Position numbers and translations under genes: made by a program
Shown: one piece after another, positions 47,382-60,210 of the stretch
How positions within the stretch are numbered: position 1 is the stretch's first letter
Layout of the letters: every line of letters begins with the position of its first letter
Source of the DNA: Balaenoptera acutorostrata
Taxonomy: Eukaryota; Chordata; Mammalia; Artiodactyla; Balaenopteridae
Direction of reading: 5' to 3'
Assembly: GCF_949987535.1 (NCBI RefSeq)
Contig: NC_080082.1
Coordinates: 51,126,374 to 51,190,373, forward strand
Length of the DNA: 64,000 nt
Notes under the pieces: model-generated
What the model saw: only the letters and a program-made list of their open reading frames with translations
What the model was told of the DNA's origin: nothing
Databases searched by the model: none

Positions 47382-48379
47382 CTGAAGATAAGCAGACCCC
47401 ATGGTGAGAGTCATCAAATGGTCCCTCCCCAAATACTCTCTGAGGCCTAAGAGGAAGAAGCCTGCAGAAGACTGGGCAGTAGACATATCTGAATGATGGC
47501 TGTGCTCCGGGTTTGGGGCAGGGGGAACTTCTGGAAAGACCTTGAGCCTGAGAGTTACTCAGACAGAAGTCTGAAGCCAGTGATTCCTTTAACTGACTGA
47601 AGGGATTTAGTCCAGACAATTCACTTCACTGGGCCTCATTTTCCTCATCTGTGAAAACAGGAATGATAAATGATAATTTAAAAAAAGCCCATCCTTAGGG
47701 GCTTTCCAAAAGTTACCTCCTTTAACAAAACCCATGGGAGTTCCCTGGTGGCCTAGTGGTTAGGATTCCGGGCTTTCACAGCTGAGGGCCCGGATTCAAT
47801 CCCTGGTCAGGGAACTGAGAAAAAAAACAAAACAAAACCCAGGAGTGACTGAAAGGGGCTGAGTTCCGAATAACAAAAGACACCTTTATCCCTCTTATCA
47901 CTTAGGAAATCCCAAGGGTTTTAGGAGTTCTGTACCAGAAATGACACTGAAGAGTCCAAATACATATTTCTTATTATAAATCACAATGTCACACAGACTA
48001 AAATAAAAAGGATAGGAAACAGTAATTGGGTGCATATGGTGAAACTATGGAGATTTTCTTTTTCAATTTCCTTCAGCAACAAGGTAAATTTTTCTGTTTT
48101 CATTAAAAAGCAGATTATTTGGGGTGGGGTGGGGAGAAAATCTGGATAATTCCACCAGATAGTGTGGTGGAAGATGAAGCCAATCATTATATTTCTTGGT
48201 AAAGAGCCAATCTTGGTAAGTGGTACCACCATGCAGTCAGTCCCCAACAGCAGCATGGCAGTCACCTGAAGGGATGCCATCTCCTCCTTCCCTACACGAC
48301 TGTGACTTGCACATCCTTATCACCAGACCCTAACATTTGAACTCAAAAGCCATATGTTACTATATAGATACCAACACCT
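47382..48379. other. No gene recognised outside the SINE
   Basis: Mixed sequence, with a GGGGTGGGGTGGGG tract near 48122. The 126-codon frame on the - strand (47619-47239) overlaps the candidate exon but has no domain. Confidence 0.45.
47737..47834 (+). mobile_element. Short CHR-type SINE
   Basis: Sense SINE (gagttccctggtggcctagtgg), flanked by aacaaaacccatgg and aacaaaacccagg. Confidence 0.9.
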
Positions 48380-49124
48380 GGATGCTCTCAGGCACAAATT
48401 TAAAACCAGATAGATCATGGATCTCTCCTCGCCACTCACAAAAGTGAACTCAATATCTCTTCCCTCAACTTACTCTTCCTCTTGGGTCACAGTCTTTATC
48501 TCCCAAAGCTGTATAACATGTTTGAAAACTTTGCCTGGCAGGGTGCCTCTCATTACTTATTTTTCAGAAATATCCCAGCTATTCTCGAATGTTTCATTTT
48601 TGGTACGAAATGTAGAATTATTCTGTAATAGTTAAAGAAAAAACAACCAACATTTCTTAGAGTTTGCTTGACACTACATTGAATTTGTCCATATAAGAAA
48701 ATGATGACAATTTTGAAAAATGAGCCTTCCAATCCAAGATCAAGACTTCTCCATTTATTCAAAACTTCCCTTACATCTCAAAACAGTTTTATACTTTGCA
48801 GCATAAAGGTACTCTAACTCTCTTTATATTTATCACTAGGTAGTTAATTGTGTTTTTGGTTGCTATTCTAAATGGCATATTTTCACCCACTGAATTACTG
48901 ACTGAAATGGAGAAGTCATCAATCTATTTTCCTATATTCATTTTAAACCAGACACTTTACTGAGCTTTCTTAATGTCTGTAATGGCTTTAGAGTTAATCC
49001 TCTTCAGCTTGGGGGGGGGGGGCGGTGTATATAATTATATCATCCACGAAAACTTAGTTTTCTCTTCTCTTTTTCCAGTATTTTATACCTCTTATCTCAT
49101 TCCCTGATGAACTGCACCCACTAG

Positions 49125-49860
49125 TGAAACCAAGTCCCCCTAAAACTAAGTTCCCCTGCTGAGTTTACAATTAACCTCTCTATCCAAAATTTTATTCCCT
49201 TCTTGTCCCGCCCCTGTTCCCCTCAAGATTGAGGCGTATCAAAGAAAAGTTGGGGTTGAAACTGAGCAGGACCCTGCGGGGCCCTCCCTGGTACAAAAGG
49301 CCCTCTGCGTTACCTGTTTCTATTTGTAGAAAAAGGCTTTAGTCTCCAAGGCCTTCCCTGAGTTCCAAAGACAGACTCAAGCAGGAACTAATTAGAGAAG
49401 TGATAGAATGCAGAAACAAAGGAAAAGCAGTTAAGCAATCCTCGTTACTCCCCAAGGGATATACATACCAATTGGATGCATACTTCTGAGTTGTTCAGCA
49501 GAAACTAAGACCCCCCTCACCCAGGTGCAGGATGGTGACTAAGTGCTGACCGCAAGCCCCTAGACCCCAGACTGGCTGGAACAGAAGGTTGATGATTAAG
49601 ATTCCCGAAACATCACCCTCTTACCTCACCACCAACCAATCAGAAGAAAGCCCATGAACTGCAGCCCTAACCCCAAATGCTGCATTTAAAAAACATTTCC
49701 TAAAAGCCATCAGGGAGTTTGGGTCTGTTGAGCACGAGCTGCTTGTTCTCCTTGCTTGGTGCCTGCAATAAATGCTGTACTTTCCTTCACCACAACCCAG
49801 TGTCAGTAGATTGACTTTGGTGTGCAGTGGGCGAGAAGACCAAAGTTTGGTTTGGTAACA
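49125..49860 (+). mobile_element. Solo LTR of a class I endogenous retrovirus (736 bp)
   Basis: It begins TGAAACC and ends GGTAACA, flanked by a 4-bp duplication CTAG at 49121-49124 and 49861-49864. AATAAA lies at about 49768 in 'gcctgcaataaatgctg', and a TATA-like tttaaaaa at about 49685. No viral genes are present. Confidence 0.75.
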
Positions 49861-50003
49861 CTAGCACTCTAGAAAAAGAAGAAAACACAATTGGGAGAGG
49901 CTGCAAACTTGAATGGGAATGCTTAGTGTTCTGCCAAGAAATCTGATACTGACTTTCAATTTGAGATAAAGAAGATCTTAATCATGTTAAGAAAGTATTC
50001 AAC

Positions 50004-50096
50004 TGGGGAATTCCCTGGCAGTCCAGTGGTTAGGACTCTGCACTTCCACTGCAGAGGGCATGGGTTTGATCCCTGGTCAGAGAACCAAAAAAAAAG
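50004..50096 (+). mobile_element. Short CHR-type SINE, 3'-shortened
   Basis: Sense SINE between agaaagtattcaa copies at about 49989-50001 and 50098-50110. Confidence 0.9.
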
Positions 50097-51179
50097 AGAA
50101 AGTATTCAAATAGTCTTACTATTTTTTAGAAAATCCAGAAGAGATGTTGAACTTTATTAAAAGCTTTTTTATTTTTTATCATCTATGAGATGACTGTAGG
50201 GTATTTCTTCTCTGACTTACTAACATGGTGAAATTCATTAATAAGTTCTTTAAATAACATTGAACTTTCCTTGAAGATTGGTTCAAGATGGCAGAGTAGA
50301 AGGACGTGCGCTCACTCCCTCTTGCGAGAGCACCAGAATCACAACTAACTGCTGAACAGTCATCAACAGGAAGACACTGGAACTCACGAAAAAAGATACC
50401 CCACATCCAAAGACAAAGGAGAAGCAGCAATGAGACGGTAGGAGGGGCACAATCACAATAAAATCAAATCCCATAACTGCTGGGTGGGTGACTCACAAAC
50501 TGGAGAACACTTATACCACAGAAGTCCACCCACTGGAGTGAAGGTTCTGAGCCCCACGTCAGGCTTCCCAACCTGGGGGTACGGCAATGGGAGGAGGAAT
50601 TCCTAGAGAATTAGACTTTGAAGGCTAGCGGGATTTGACTGCAGGACTTTGACAGGACTGGGAGAAACAGAGACTCCATTCGTGGAGGGCACACACAAAG
50701 TAGTATGCGCATCAGGACCCAGGGGAAGGAGCAGTGACCCCATAGGAGACTGAACCAGACCTACCTGCTAGTGTTGGAGGGTCTCCTGCAGAGGCAGGGG
50801 GTGGCTGTGGCTCACTGTGGGGACAAGGACACTGGCAGCAGAAGTTCTGGGAAGTACTCCTTGGTGTGAGCCCTCCCAGAGTATGCCATTAGCCCCACCA
50901 AAAAGCCAGGTAGGCTCCAGTGCTGGGTGGCCTCAGGCCAAACAACCAACAGGGAGGGAACCCAGCCCCACCCATCAGCAGTCAAGGGGATTAAAGTTTT
51001 ACTGAGCTCTGCCCACCAGAGCAACATGCAGCTCTACCCACCAACAGTCCCTCCCATCAGGAAGCTTGCACAACCCTCTTAGATAGCCTCATCCACCAGA
51101 GGGCAGACAGCAGAAGCAAGAAGAACTACAATTCTGCAGCCTGTGGAAGGAAAACCACATTCACAGAAAGATAGACAGA

Positions 51180-52079
51180 ATGAAAAGGCAGAGGACTATG
51201 TACCAGATGAAGGAACAAGATAAAACCCCCCAAAAAACGTAAATGAAGTGGAGATAGGCAACCTTCCAGAAAAAGAGTTCAGAATAATGATAGTGAAGAT
51301 GATCCAGGACCTTGGAAAAAGAATGGAGGCAAAGATGGAGAAGATGCAAGAAGTGTTTAACAAAGACCTAGAAGACTTAAAGAACAAACAAACAGAGATG
51401 AACAATACAATAACTGAAATGAAAAGTACACTAGAAGGAATAGCAGAATAACTGAGGCAGAAGAACGGATAAGTGACCTGGAAGACAGAATGGTGGAATT
51501 CACTGCAGTGGAACAGAATAAAGAAAAAAAGAATGAAAAGAAATGAAGACAGCCTAAGAGACCTCTGGGACAACATTAAATGCAACAACATTCGCATTAT
51601 AGGAGTCCCAGAAGGAGAAGAGAGAGAGAAAGGACCTGAGAAAATATTTGCAGAGACTATAGTCGAAAACTTCCCTAACATGGGAAAGGAAATAGCCACC
51701 CAAGTCCAGGAAGTGCAGAGTCCCAGGCAGGATAAACCCAAGGAGAAACACGCCGAGACACATAGTAATCAAGTTGACAAAACTTTAAGACAAAAAAAAA
51801 TTATTGAAATCAACAAGGGAAAAACGACAAATAACATACAATGGAACTCCCATAAGGTTAACAGCTGATTTCTCAGCAGAAACTCTACAAGCCAGAAGGG
51901 AGTGGCACGATATATTTAAAGTGATGAAAGGGAAGAACCTACAGCCAAGATTACTCTACCCGGCAAGGATCTCATTCAGATTTGAAGGAGAAATTAAAAC
52001 CTTTACAGACAAGCAAAAGTTAAGAGAATTCAGCACCACCAAACCAGGTTTACAGCAAATGCTAAAGGAACTTCTGTAG
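51180..52079 (+). pseudogene. L1 ORF1, broken
   Basis: ORF1 of L1 encodes an RNA-binding trimeric chaperone (coiled coil, RRM and C-terminal domain). The ATG at 51180 starts MKRQRTMYQMKEQDK. The frame breaks at about 51240, in a C-run/A-run, and again near 51450 and 51800. The coiled-coil part (51248-51450) is rich in Lys/Glu/Met. The last frame (51804-52079) has the conserved YPARISF region and ends QQMLKELL. Confidence 0.85.
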
Positions 52080-52137
52080 GCAGGAAACACAAGAGAAGGA
52101 AGAGACCTACAATAACAAACCCAAAACAATTAAGAAA

Positions 52138-55100
52138 ATGGTAATAGGAACATACATATTGATAATTACCTTAAATGTAAATGGATTAAATGCTCCAACC
52201 AAAAGATATAGACTGGCTGAATGGATACAAAAACAAGACCCATACTTATGCTGTCTACAAGAGACCCACTTCAGACCTAGGGACACGTACTGACTGAAAG
52301 TGAGGGGATGGAAAAAGATATTCCATGCAAATGGAAATCAAAAGAAAGCTAGAGCAACAATACTCATATCAGATAAAATAGACTTTAAAATAAAGAATGT
52401 TACAAGAGACAAGGAAGGACACTACATAATGATCAAGGGGTCAATCCAAGAAGAAGATATAACAATTATAAATATATATGCACCTAACATAGGAGCACCT
52501 CAAAACATAAGGCAACTGCTAACAGCTATAAAAGAGGATATTGACAGTAACATGATAATAGCGGGGGACTTTAACACCTCACTTACACCAATGGACAGAT
52601 CATCCAGACAGAACATGAATAAGGAAACACAAGCTTTAAATGACACAATAGACCAGATAGATTTAATTGATATTTATAGGACATTCCATCCAAAATCAGC
52701 AGATTACACTTTCTTCTCAAGTGCATATGGAACATTCTCCAGGATAGATCACATCTTGGGTCACAAATCAAGCCTCAATAAATTTAAGAAAATTGAAATC
52801 ATATCAAGCATCTTTTCTGACCACAACACTATGAGATTAGAAATCAATTAAAGGGAAAAAAACATAAAAAAACACAAACACATGGAGGCTAAACAATACG
52901 TTACTAAATAACTAAGAGATTACTGAAGAAATCAAAGAGGAAATCAAAAAATACCTAGAAAAAAATGACAATGAAAAACACGACGACCCAAAACCTATGG
53001 GATGCAGCAAAAGCAGTTCTAAGAGGGAAGTTTATGGCTATACAATGGTACCTTAAGAAACAAGAAAAATCTCAAATAAACAATCTACCCTTACACTTAA
53101 AGCAATTAGAGAAAGATGAACAAAAAAACCCAAAGTTAGCAGAAGGAAAGAAATCATAAATATCAGATCAGAAATAAATGAAAAAGAAATGAAGGAAACA
53201 ATGGCAAAGATCAATAAAACTAAAAGCTGGTTCTTTGAGAAGATAAACAAAATTGATAAACCTTTAGCCAGACTCATCAAGAAAAAGAGGGAGAGGACTG
53301 AAATCAATAAAATTAGAAATGAAAAAGGAGAAGTTACAACAGACACTGCAGAAATACAAAGCATCCTAAGAGACTACTACAAGCAACTCTATGCCAATAA
53401 AATAGACAAGCTGGAAGAAATGGACAAATTCTTAGAAAGGTATAACCTTCCAAGACTGAATCAGGAAGAAATGGAAAATATAAACAGACCAATCAAAAGC
53501 ACTGAAATTGAAACTGTGATTAAAAATCTTCCAACAAACAAAAGTCCAGGACCAAAAGTCCAGGCTTCACAGGTGAATTCTATCAAACATTTAGAGAAGA
53601 GCTAACACCCATCCTTCCAAAACTCTTCCAAAAAATTGCAGAGGAAGGAACACTCCCAAGCTCATTCTATGAGGCCACCATCACCCTGATACCAAAACCA
53701 GACAAAGATACTACAAAAAAAGAAAATGACACACCAATATCACTGATGAATATAGATGCAAAAATCCTGAACAAAAAACTAGCAAACAGAATCCAACAAC
53801 ACATTAAAAGGATCATACACCATGATCAAGTGGGATTTATCCCAGGAATGCAAGAATTCTTCAGTATATGCAAATCAATCAATGTGATACACCATATTAA
53901 CAAATTGAAGAATAAAAACCATATGATCATCTCAATAGATGCAGAAAAAGCTTTTGACAAAATTCAACACCCATTTATGATAAAAACTCTCCAGAAAGTG
54001 GGGATAGAGGGAACCTACCTCAACATAATAAAGGCCATAGACGACAAACCCACAGCAAACATCATTCTCAATGGTGAAAAACTGAAAGCATTTCCTCTAT
54101 GATCAGGAACAAGACAAGGATGTCCACTCTTGCCACTATTATTCAACATAGTTTTGGAAGTTTTAGCCACAGCAATCAGAGAAGAAAAAGAAATAAAAGG
54201 AATACAAATTGGAAAAGAAGAAGTAAAACTGTCACTGTTTGCAGATGACATGATACTATAAATAGAGAATCCTAAAGATGCCACCAGAAAACAACTAGAG
54301 CTAAGCAATGAATTTGGTAAAGTTGCAGGATACAAAATTAATGCACAGAAACCTCTTGCATTCCTATACACTAATAACAAAAGATTGGAAAGAGAAATTA
54401 AGGAAACAATCCCATTCACCATTGCAACAAAAAGAATAAAATACCTAGAAATAAACCTGCCTAAGGAGGTAAAAGACCTGTACTCAGAAAACTATAAGAC
54501 ACTGATGAAAGAAATCAAAGTTAACACAAACAGATGGAGAGATATACCATGTTCTTGGATTGGAAGAATGAATATTGTCAAAATGACTATACTACCCAAG
54601 GCATTCTACAGATTCAATGCAATCCCTATCAAATTACCAGTGGCATTTTTTGCAGAACAAGAATAAAAAATCTTAAAATTTGTATGGAGACAAAAAAACC
54701 CTGATTAGCCAAAGCAGTCTTGAGGGAAAAAAACGGAGCTGCAGGAATCAGACTCCCTGGCTTCAGACTATATTACAAAGCTACAGTAATCAAGACAATA
54801 TACTACTGGCACAAAAACAGAAATATAGATCAAGGAACAGGATAGAAAATCCAGAGATAAACTCACGCACCTATGGTCAACTAATCTATGACAAAGGAGG
54901 CAAGGATATACAATGGAGAAAAGACAGCCTCTTCAATAAGTGGTGCTGGGAAAACTGGACAGTTACATGTAAAAGAATGAAATTAGAACACTCCCTAACA
55001 CCATACACAAAAATAAACTCAAAATGGAGTACGGACCTAAATATAAGACCAGACACTATAAAACTCTTAGAGGAAAACATAGGAAGAACACTCTTTGACA

Positions 55101-56020
55101 TAAATCACAGCAAGATCGATTTTGATCCACCTCCTAGAGTAATGGAAATAAAAACAAAAATAAACAAATGGGACCTAATGAAACTTCAAAGCTTTTGCAA
55201 AGCAAAGGAAACTACAAACAAGACGAAAAGACAACCCTTAGAATGGGAGAAAATATTTGCAAACGAATCAACAGACAAAGGATTAATCTCCAAAATACAT
55301 AAACAGCTCTTGCAGCTCAATATTAAAAAAACAAACAACCCAATCCAAAAATGGGCAGAAGACTTAAATAGACATTTCTCCAAAGAAGACATACAGATGG
55401 CCAAGAAGCACATGAAAAGCTGCTTAACATCACTAATTATTAGAGAAATGCAAATCAAAACTACAGTGAGGTATCACCTCACACAGTTAGAATGGGCATC
55501 ATCAGAAAATCTACAAACAACAAATGCTTGAGAGGGTGTGAAGAAAAGGGAACCCTCTTGCACTGTTGGTGGGAATATAAATTGATACAGCCACTATGGA
55601 GAACAGTATGGAGGTTCCTTAAAAAACTAAAAACAGAATTACCATATGACCCAGCAATCCCACTACTGGGCATATACGCAGAGAAAACCATAATTCAAAA
55701 AGACACATGCACCCCAATGTTCACTGCAGCACTATTTACAATAGCCAGGTCATGGAAGCAACCTAAATGCCCATTGACAGACGAATGGATAAAAAAGATG
55801 TGGTACATGTATACAATGGAATATTACTCAGCCATAAAAAGGAACGAAATTCGGTCATTTGTGGTACATATATACAATGGAATATTAGTCAGCCATAAAA
55901 AGGAACAAAATTGGGTCATTTGTAGAGACGTGGATGGATCTAGAGACTGTTATACAGAGTGAAGTAAGTCAGAAAGAGAAAAACAAATATTGTATATTAA
56001 CGCATATATGTGGAGCCTAG
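52138..56020 (+). pseudogene. L1 ORF2 (endonuclease and reverse transcriptase), broken
   Basis: ORF2 encodes an APE-like endonuclease and a reverse transcriptase. The start at 52138 leads to LNVNGLN. The endonuclease core at 52300-52851 ends with the SDHN motif. A premature TGA at 52291 (in place of Arg) and TAA at 54259-54261, just after the catalytic FADD at 54238-54249, stop the frame. Further breaks lie near 52851, 53605, 54102 and 54666. A 61-bp tandem duplication at 55801-55922 adds one more frameshift. Confidence 0.9.
55801..55922 (+). repeat. 61-bp tandem duplication in L1 ORF2
   Basis: Unit 1 (55801-55861) and unit 2 (55862-55922) both start tggtacat and include 'acaatggaatatta' and 'cagccataaaaaggaac'. 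They differ at a few bases. The period of 61 is not a multiple of 3. Confidence 0.88.
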
Positions 56021-56410
56021 AAAAATGGTACAGATGAACTGGTTTGCAGGGCAGAAATAGAGACACAGATATAGAGAACAAATGTATGGACACCAAGGGG
56101 GGAAAGTGGCGGGGGGGGGGGGGAGTGGTGGTGGTGGTGTGATGAATTGGCAGATTGGGATTGACATGTATACACTAATATGTATAAAATAGATAACTAA
56201 TAAGAACCTGCTGTATAAAAAATAAAATAAAATTCAAAAAAAAAATTGAACTTTCCTTAAATCTTTTGAATGAATTTCCTCTCAGTCAGAATGCATTTTT
56301 ATTTGAATATACTGTTAATTTTTTAAAAAAGATTTTGCATATATATTCACAAAGTTGGTCTATAGTTTTCTTATGCAATCCCACCTTTTCTAGTTTTGCA
56401 ATCAGTGCAA

Positions 56411-56863
56411 TGTGAAATAAAATCCATATTTTCTGTCAAGGAAAAATTCAAACATAAAAATTTTTCTCTGACCTCTGGCTTCCTCTCTCTGCTGTTGTGC
56501 ATTGTGTATCTGCATTATGCATCAACCAAACCTCCCCCATGGGCAGAAACACCTACTCAACCATAAAGAGCAACATTCTCCTAGCATCAACAAGACAACT
56601 CCTTAAAAGGTAACATTCCTTCTTGATCTTGTAAGGGGCCACGATGATGCTTAGATCTAGATTGTGTAAACTGTCAATAATATATCATTTACTGTACAAA
56701 ACTCTGTCTCAAAACATTTATATAACTGTGCCTTGACTTCTAACAGGTAGAACAGTTCTCAGAGCTTTCTGAGATGCTCCCCCCCGGGTTATAGTCCTCA
56801 AATTTGGCTTGAATAAAGTTTTCCATTTCTTTCTTAGATCAACTGATTAATTTTTTGTTGACA
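56411..56863 (+). mobile_element. Solo LTR (class I-like, 453 bp)
   Basis: It begins TGTGAAAT and ends TTGTTGACA with a 4-bp duplication GCAA at 56407-56410 and 56864-56867. The poly(A) signal AATAAA is in 'cttgaataaagttttcc' at about 56813. It inserted in the same old L1 just right of the young L1. Confidence 0.7.
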
Positions 56864-57330
56864 GCAACAATAATGACTTTATAAAAACAGGTGGTAGCAT
56901 TCTCCTCCTTTATAAGTTCCCTTGGAGAATTTAACTATTTGAAGAACTGTAAGTTATTTGGAAGCTACTTCAAATCTCAAACACCAACTGAACTATCTAA
57001 GCCTTGTCTTTCTTTTTTGAGAAGAGAAATAGGGAATGGCAGGAGGTGGTGTACAGGTACCTTTCTGAGTATTTCAAATTTGCACAGCTTTTAGTTTTCC
57101 TTCTCTTTGTATGGAATTTTCGTATATCCATATATTCCTAGAAAATCATTCTTTGCATCAGCCTTGAAAATATATTAATGTAAAGTTTTACAAAAATATT
57201 TCTTAATGATATGGTTATTCTCCTTTTTTGCAGTATTTGTATATCTGTTAATTTCCTCTTGACTTGATAAGGTTTGCTAGTGGTTTAATCTATATTTTTG
57301 ATTTTTAAAAAAATCAGATTTATCAGTTTT

Positions 57331-57899
57331 CCCTTTCTTCTTTTTTAACTCATTAATTTCTCCGTTTATATCTATTGATTCCTTCCACTTTTCATATATA
57401 TCTTCTAACCTCTTTGATTAAACATTTAATCAAGACAGACAATAAAACCATAGAAAACTACCCACAGTTTGGTATAACTCAATTGAAGAAACTATCCCAC
57501 ATAATCTCATCTGACCTTTTCCACCAAGATTTTTTAAAAATACAATATGATACACTGTCACAGAATCAATAAAACCATGACTTGGGTTTTACAATATGTA
57601 TGGATCATTTCATCAGGTTTTGACAGTTCTACTACATTTCTGACAGTCCGTTTCTTTTCCTTCTCTAGCTCCCAAATCCCTCATTGTGACAGCACTTTAG
57701 AAATCTATCTGGCCAGAGTGGGACCCTAGAGGTTTCCTGTCTATGTGGGTTATTTGTCACATGATCTGACAACTCTTTCTCTGTAAACTAGTCAATCTCC
57801 CAAGATGTTTTCTTTGAGATTTAGAAGGTTTGAGCTCTGGCTCATGATCTAACGCAACACTGTAAACAGCTTGTAAGTTTCTAATGTGTAGCTCCTGTT
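57331..57899. other. No gene recognised
   Basis: AT-rich; short frames only. Confidence 0.4.
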
Positions 57900-58568
57900 T
57901 TATATGTAACTAGGACGCACTATCATATTTATACTGATAAATACATGGGGGATAAGGGAAAGCTCCAACTAATCAATATAAGGGAATGATACAATTAGAA
58001 AATCATCATTTGGCAACCATAACAGTAGTAATTGACTCAGGCAACAATCATTAAAGGATAATATTAACACTAGTGAATGAAAGTTTGAGGTTATTTACAT
58101 GGTCTCAAAAAATGCCCCAATAAGATACTTATTAACATAACTTTATAGTGAACAACCCACTATTAAGGTTACAGTGGATAACCTTAACCAAATGATCAAA
58201 GTTAACATTACCAGCAATATGACAAACCAACATCATGCACCTCCTGATATGTGACATTGAGGACACACCATAACTCCAGTAGCAATCAGAAATGTACATA
58301 TTTCATAAGGAAAATCAGAAAAACTCGAATGAAGGACATCCTATAAAAATAACTAGCTTGTACTCCTCAAAACATCAAGGTCAAAAGAGGCAAAAAGTGA
58401 CTGAGAAAATATTCCAAATTAAAGGACTCTAAGGAGACATGACAACTAAATGCAACATGTAATCCTGGACTAGATTCCTGGACCAGAAAAACATAATTGT
58501 TATAAAGGACATTATTGGGACAGTTAAAGAAATCTAAATAAGGTCTGTGGATGAGACAGCTGTAAACA

Positions 58569-59031
58569 AAAAATGTTGCTCACCATTCCAGTTCTACAAG
58601 TATCAAGTAATTAGCCACTGTGGGTGCCTACTGACAGTGTGCCCTGAGGGAAATTGAGAATGGAAAAGACAGGAGGCACTCTGTGCTTTGGTTAGAAGGG
58701 CACCTAGATAGTTAAGATGCATATCTAAGGAAGAATTTCAATGACCCCAAATTCTTCCATACACAGAAAAGCACTAAAATCATTAACTTGAGCTGTCTGT
58801 TCTTTGTGACTAGCAATAACCTTTTTATGCTTGACTACATGTATTTCCCAGTCAAAAAAAATCATATACATACTGGCTTCTCCCCTACCTCTTCGTAGCA
58901 ATTCCTCAGAGTTGAGAGGTTGTCTCCTGGGCTATAGTTCTCAGTAAGACACTGAATAAAACTCAACTCACAGCTCTTATGTTGTGCGTTTTGTTTTTGA
59001 TTTTTTTTTCACTTGATGCTACTATGATAAC
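58569..59031 (+). mobile_element. LTR-like element
   Basis: 'ttgagaggttgtctcctgggctatagttctcagtaagac' and 'actgaataaaactcaactcac' (AATAAA at about 58955) are typical of an LTR R/U5 region. Limits are approximate, as no clean duplication is visible. Confidence 0.6.
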
Positions 59032-59066
59032 AATAATAATACTGTTTCAATAATAATACTGTTTCA

Positions 59067-60210
59067 AATGGGACCTAATGAAACTTAAAAGCTTTTGCAC
59101 AGCAAGGGAAACCATAAACAAGAAGAAAAGACAACCCTCAGAATGGGAGAAAATATTTGCAAATGAAGCAACTGACAAAGGATTAATCTCCAAAATGTAC
59201 AAGCAGCTCATGCAGCTCAATATCACAAAAACAAACAACCCAGTCCAAAAATGGGCGTTAAGACCTAAATAGACATTTCTCCAAAGAAGGCATACAGATG
59301 GCCAACAAATGCATGAAAAGATGTTCAATATCACTAATCATTAAAGAAATGCAAATCAAAACCACAATGAGGTATCAGAATGGCCATCAGCAAAAATTCT
59401 ACAAACAATAAATGCTGGAGAGGGTGTGGAGAAAAGGGAACCCTCTTGCACTGTTGATGGGAATGTAAATTGATACAGCCACTATAGAGGACAGTATGGA
59501 GGTTCCTTAAAAAACTAAAAACAGAACTACCATATGACCCAGCAATCCCACTACTGGGCATATGCCCCGAGAAAACCATAATTCAAAAAGAGACATGTAC
59601 CACAATGTTCACTGCAGCACTATTTATAATAGCCAGGACATGGAAGCAACCTACATGTCCATCAACAGATGACTGGATAAAGACGATGTGGCACATATAT
59701 ACAATGGAATATTACTCAGCCATAAAAAGGAATGAAATTGAGTTATTTGGAGTGAGGTGGATGGACCTAGAATCTGTCATACAGAGTGAAGTAAGTCAGA
59801 AAGAGAGAAACAAATACTGTATGCTAACGCATATATATAGAATTTTAAAAAGCAGGACTGATGAACCTAGTGGCAGGGCAGGAATAAAGACACAGACGTA
59901 GAGAACAGACTTGAGGGCATGGAGGGGGAAGGGGAAGCTGGGATGAAGTAAGAGAGTAGCATTGATGTATATACACAATCAAATATAAAATGGATGGCTA
60001 GTGGGAAGCTGCTGCATAGCACAGGGAGATCAGCTCAGTGCTTTGTGACCACCTAGAGGGGTGGGATAGGGAGGGTGGGAGGGAGGCTTGAGAGGGAGGG
60101 GATGTGGGGATATATGTATACATATACCTGATTCACTCTGTTGTACAGCAGAAACTAACACAACATTGTAAAGCATTTATACTCCAATAAAGATGTGAAA
60201 AAAATTTTTT
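59067..60210 (+). mobile_element. 5'-truncated L1, sense
   Basis: The last 1.1 kb of an L1, starting in ORF2 (same peptide as 55170-55290 of the long L1), with a G-rich 3' UTR and 'actccaataaagatgtgaaa' tail. The duplication aataataatactgtttcaa (just upstream, 59048-59066) and aataataatagtgtttcaa (about 60211-60229) supports this. The 3' UTR differs from that of 50273-56244, so it is another subfamily. Confidence 0.88.

Larger units (their letters stand above)
50273..56244 (+). mobile_element. Nearly full-length L1 LINE (5.97 kb), inactive
   Basis: It includes a 5' UTR starting near gattggttcaagatggcaga, ORF1, ORF2, a 3' UTR with a G-rich tract and an AAATAAAA tail. The duplication attgaactttcctt at 50259-50272 and 56245-56258 defines both ends. 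Both ORFs carry several stops and frameshifts, so it cannot move on its own. Its size and the shared start and end show a complete insertion, not a 5'-truncated one. Confidence 0.95.
48380..57330 (-). mobile_element. Old antisense L1 that hosts several later insertions
   Basis: The pieces 48380-49120, 49865-50003, 50111-50272 and 56259-56410 and 56868-57330 read as one antisense L1 ORF2: 'tactctaactctctttat', 'cccactgaattactgactg', 'gaactttattaaaagctttt', 'tttggtctatagttttcttatg' variants. Between them sit two LTRs, a SINE and a nearly full-length L1. Confidence 0.65.

Noticed and set aside
50817..51027. Frames in the L1 5' UTR as small genes
   Set aside because: They lie inside the L1 5' UTR, overlap on both strands and have no domain.
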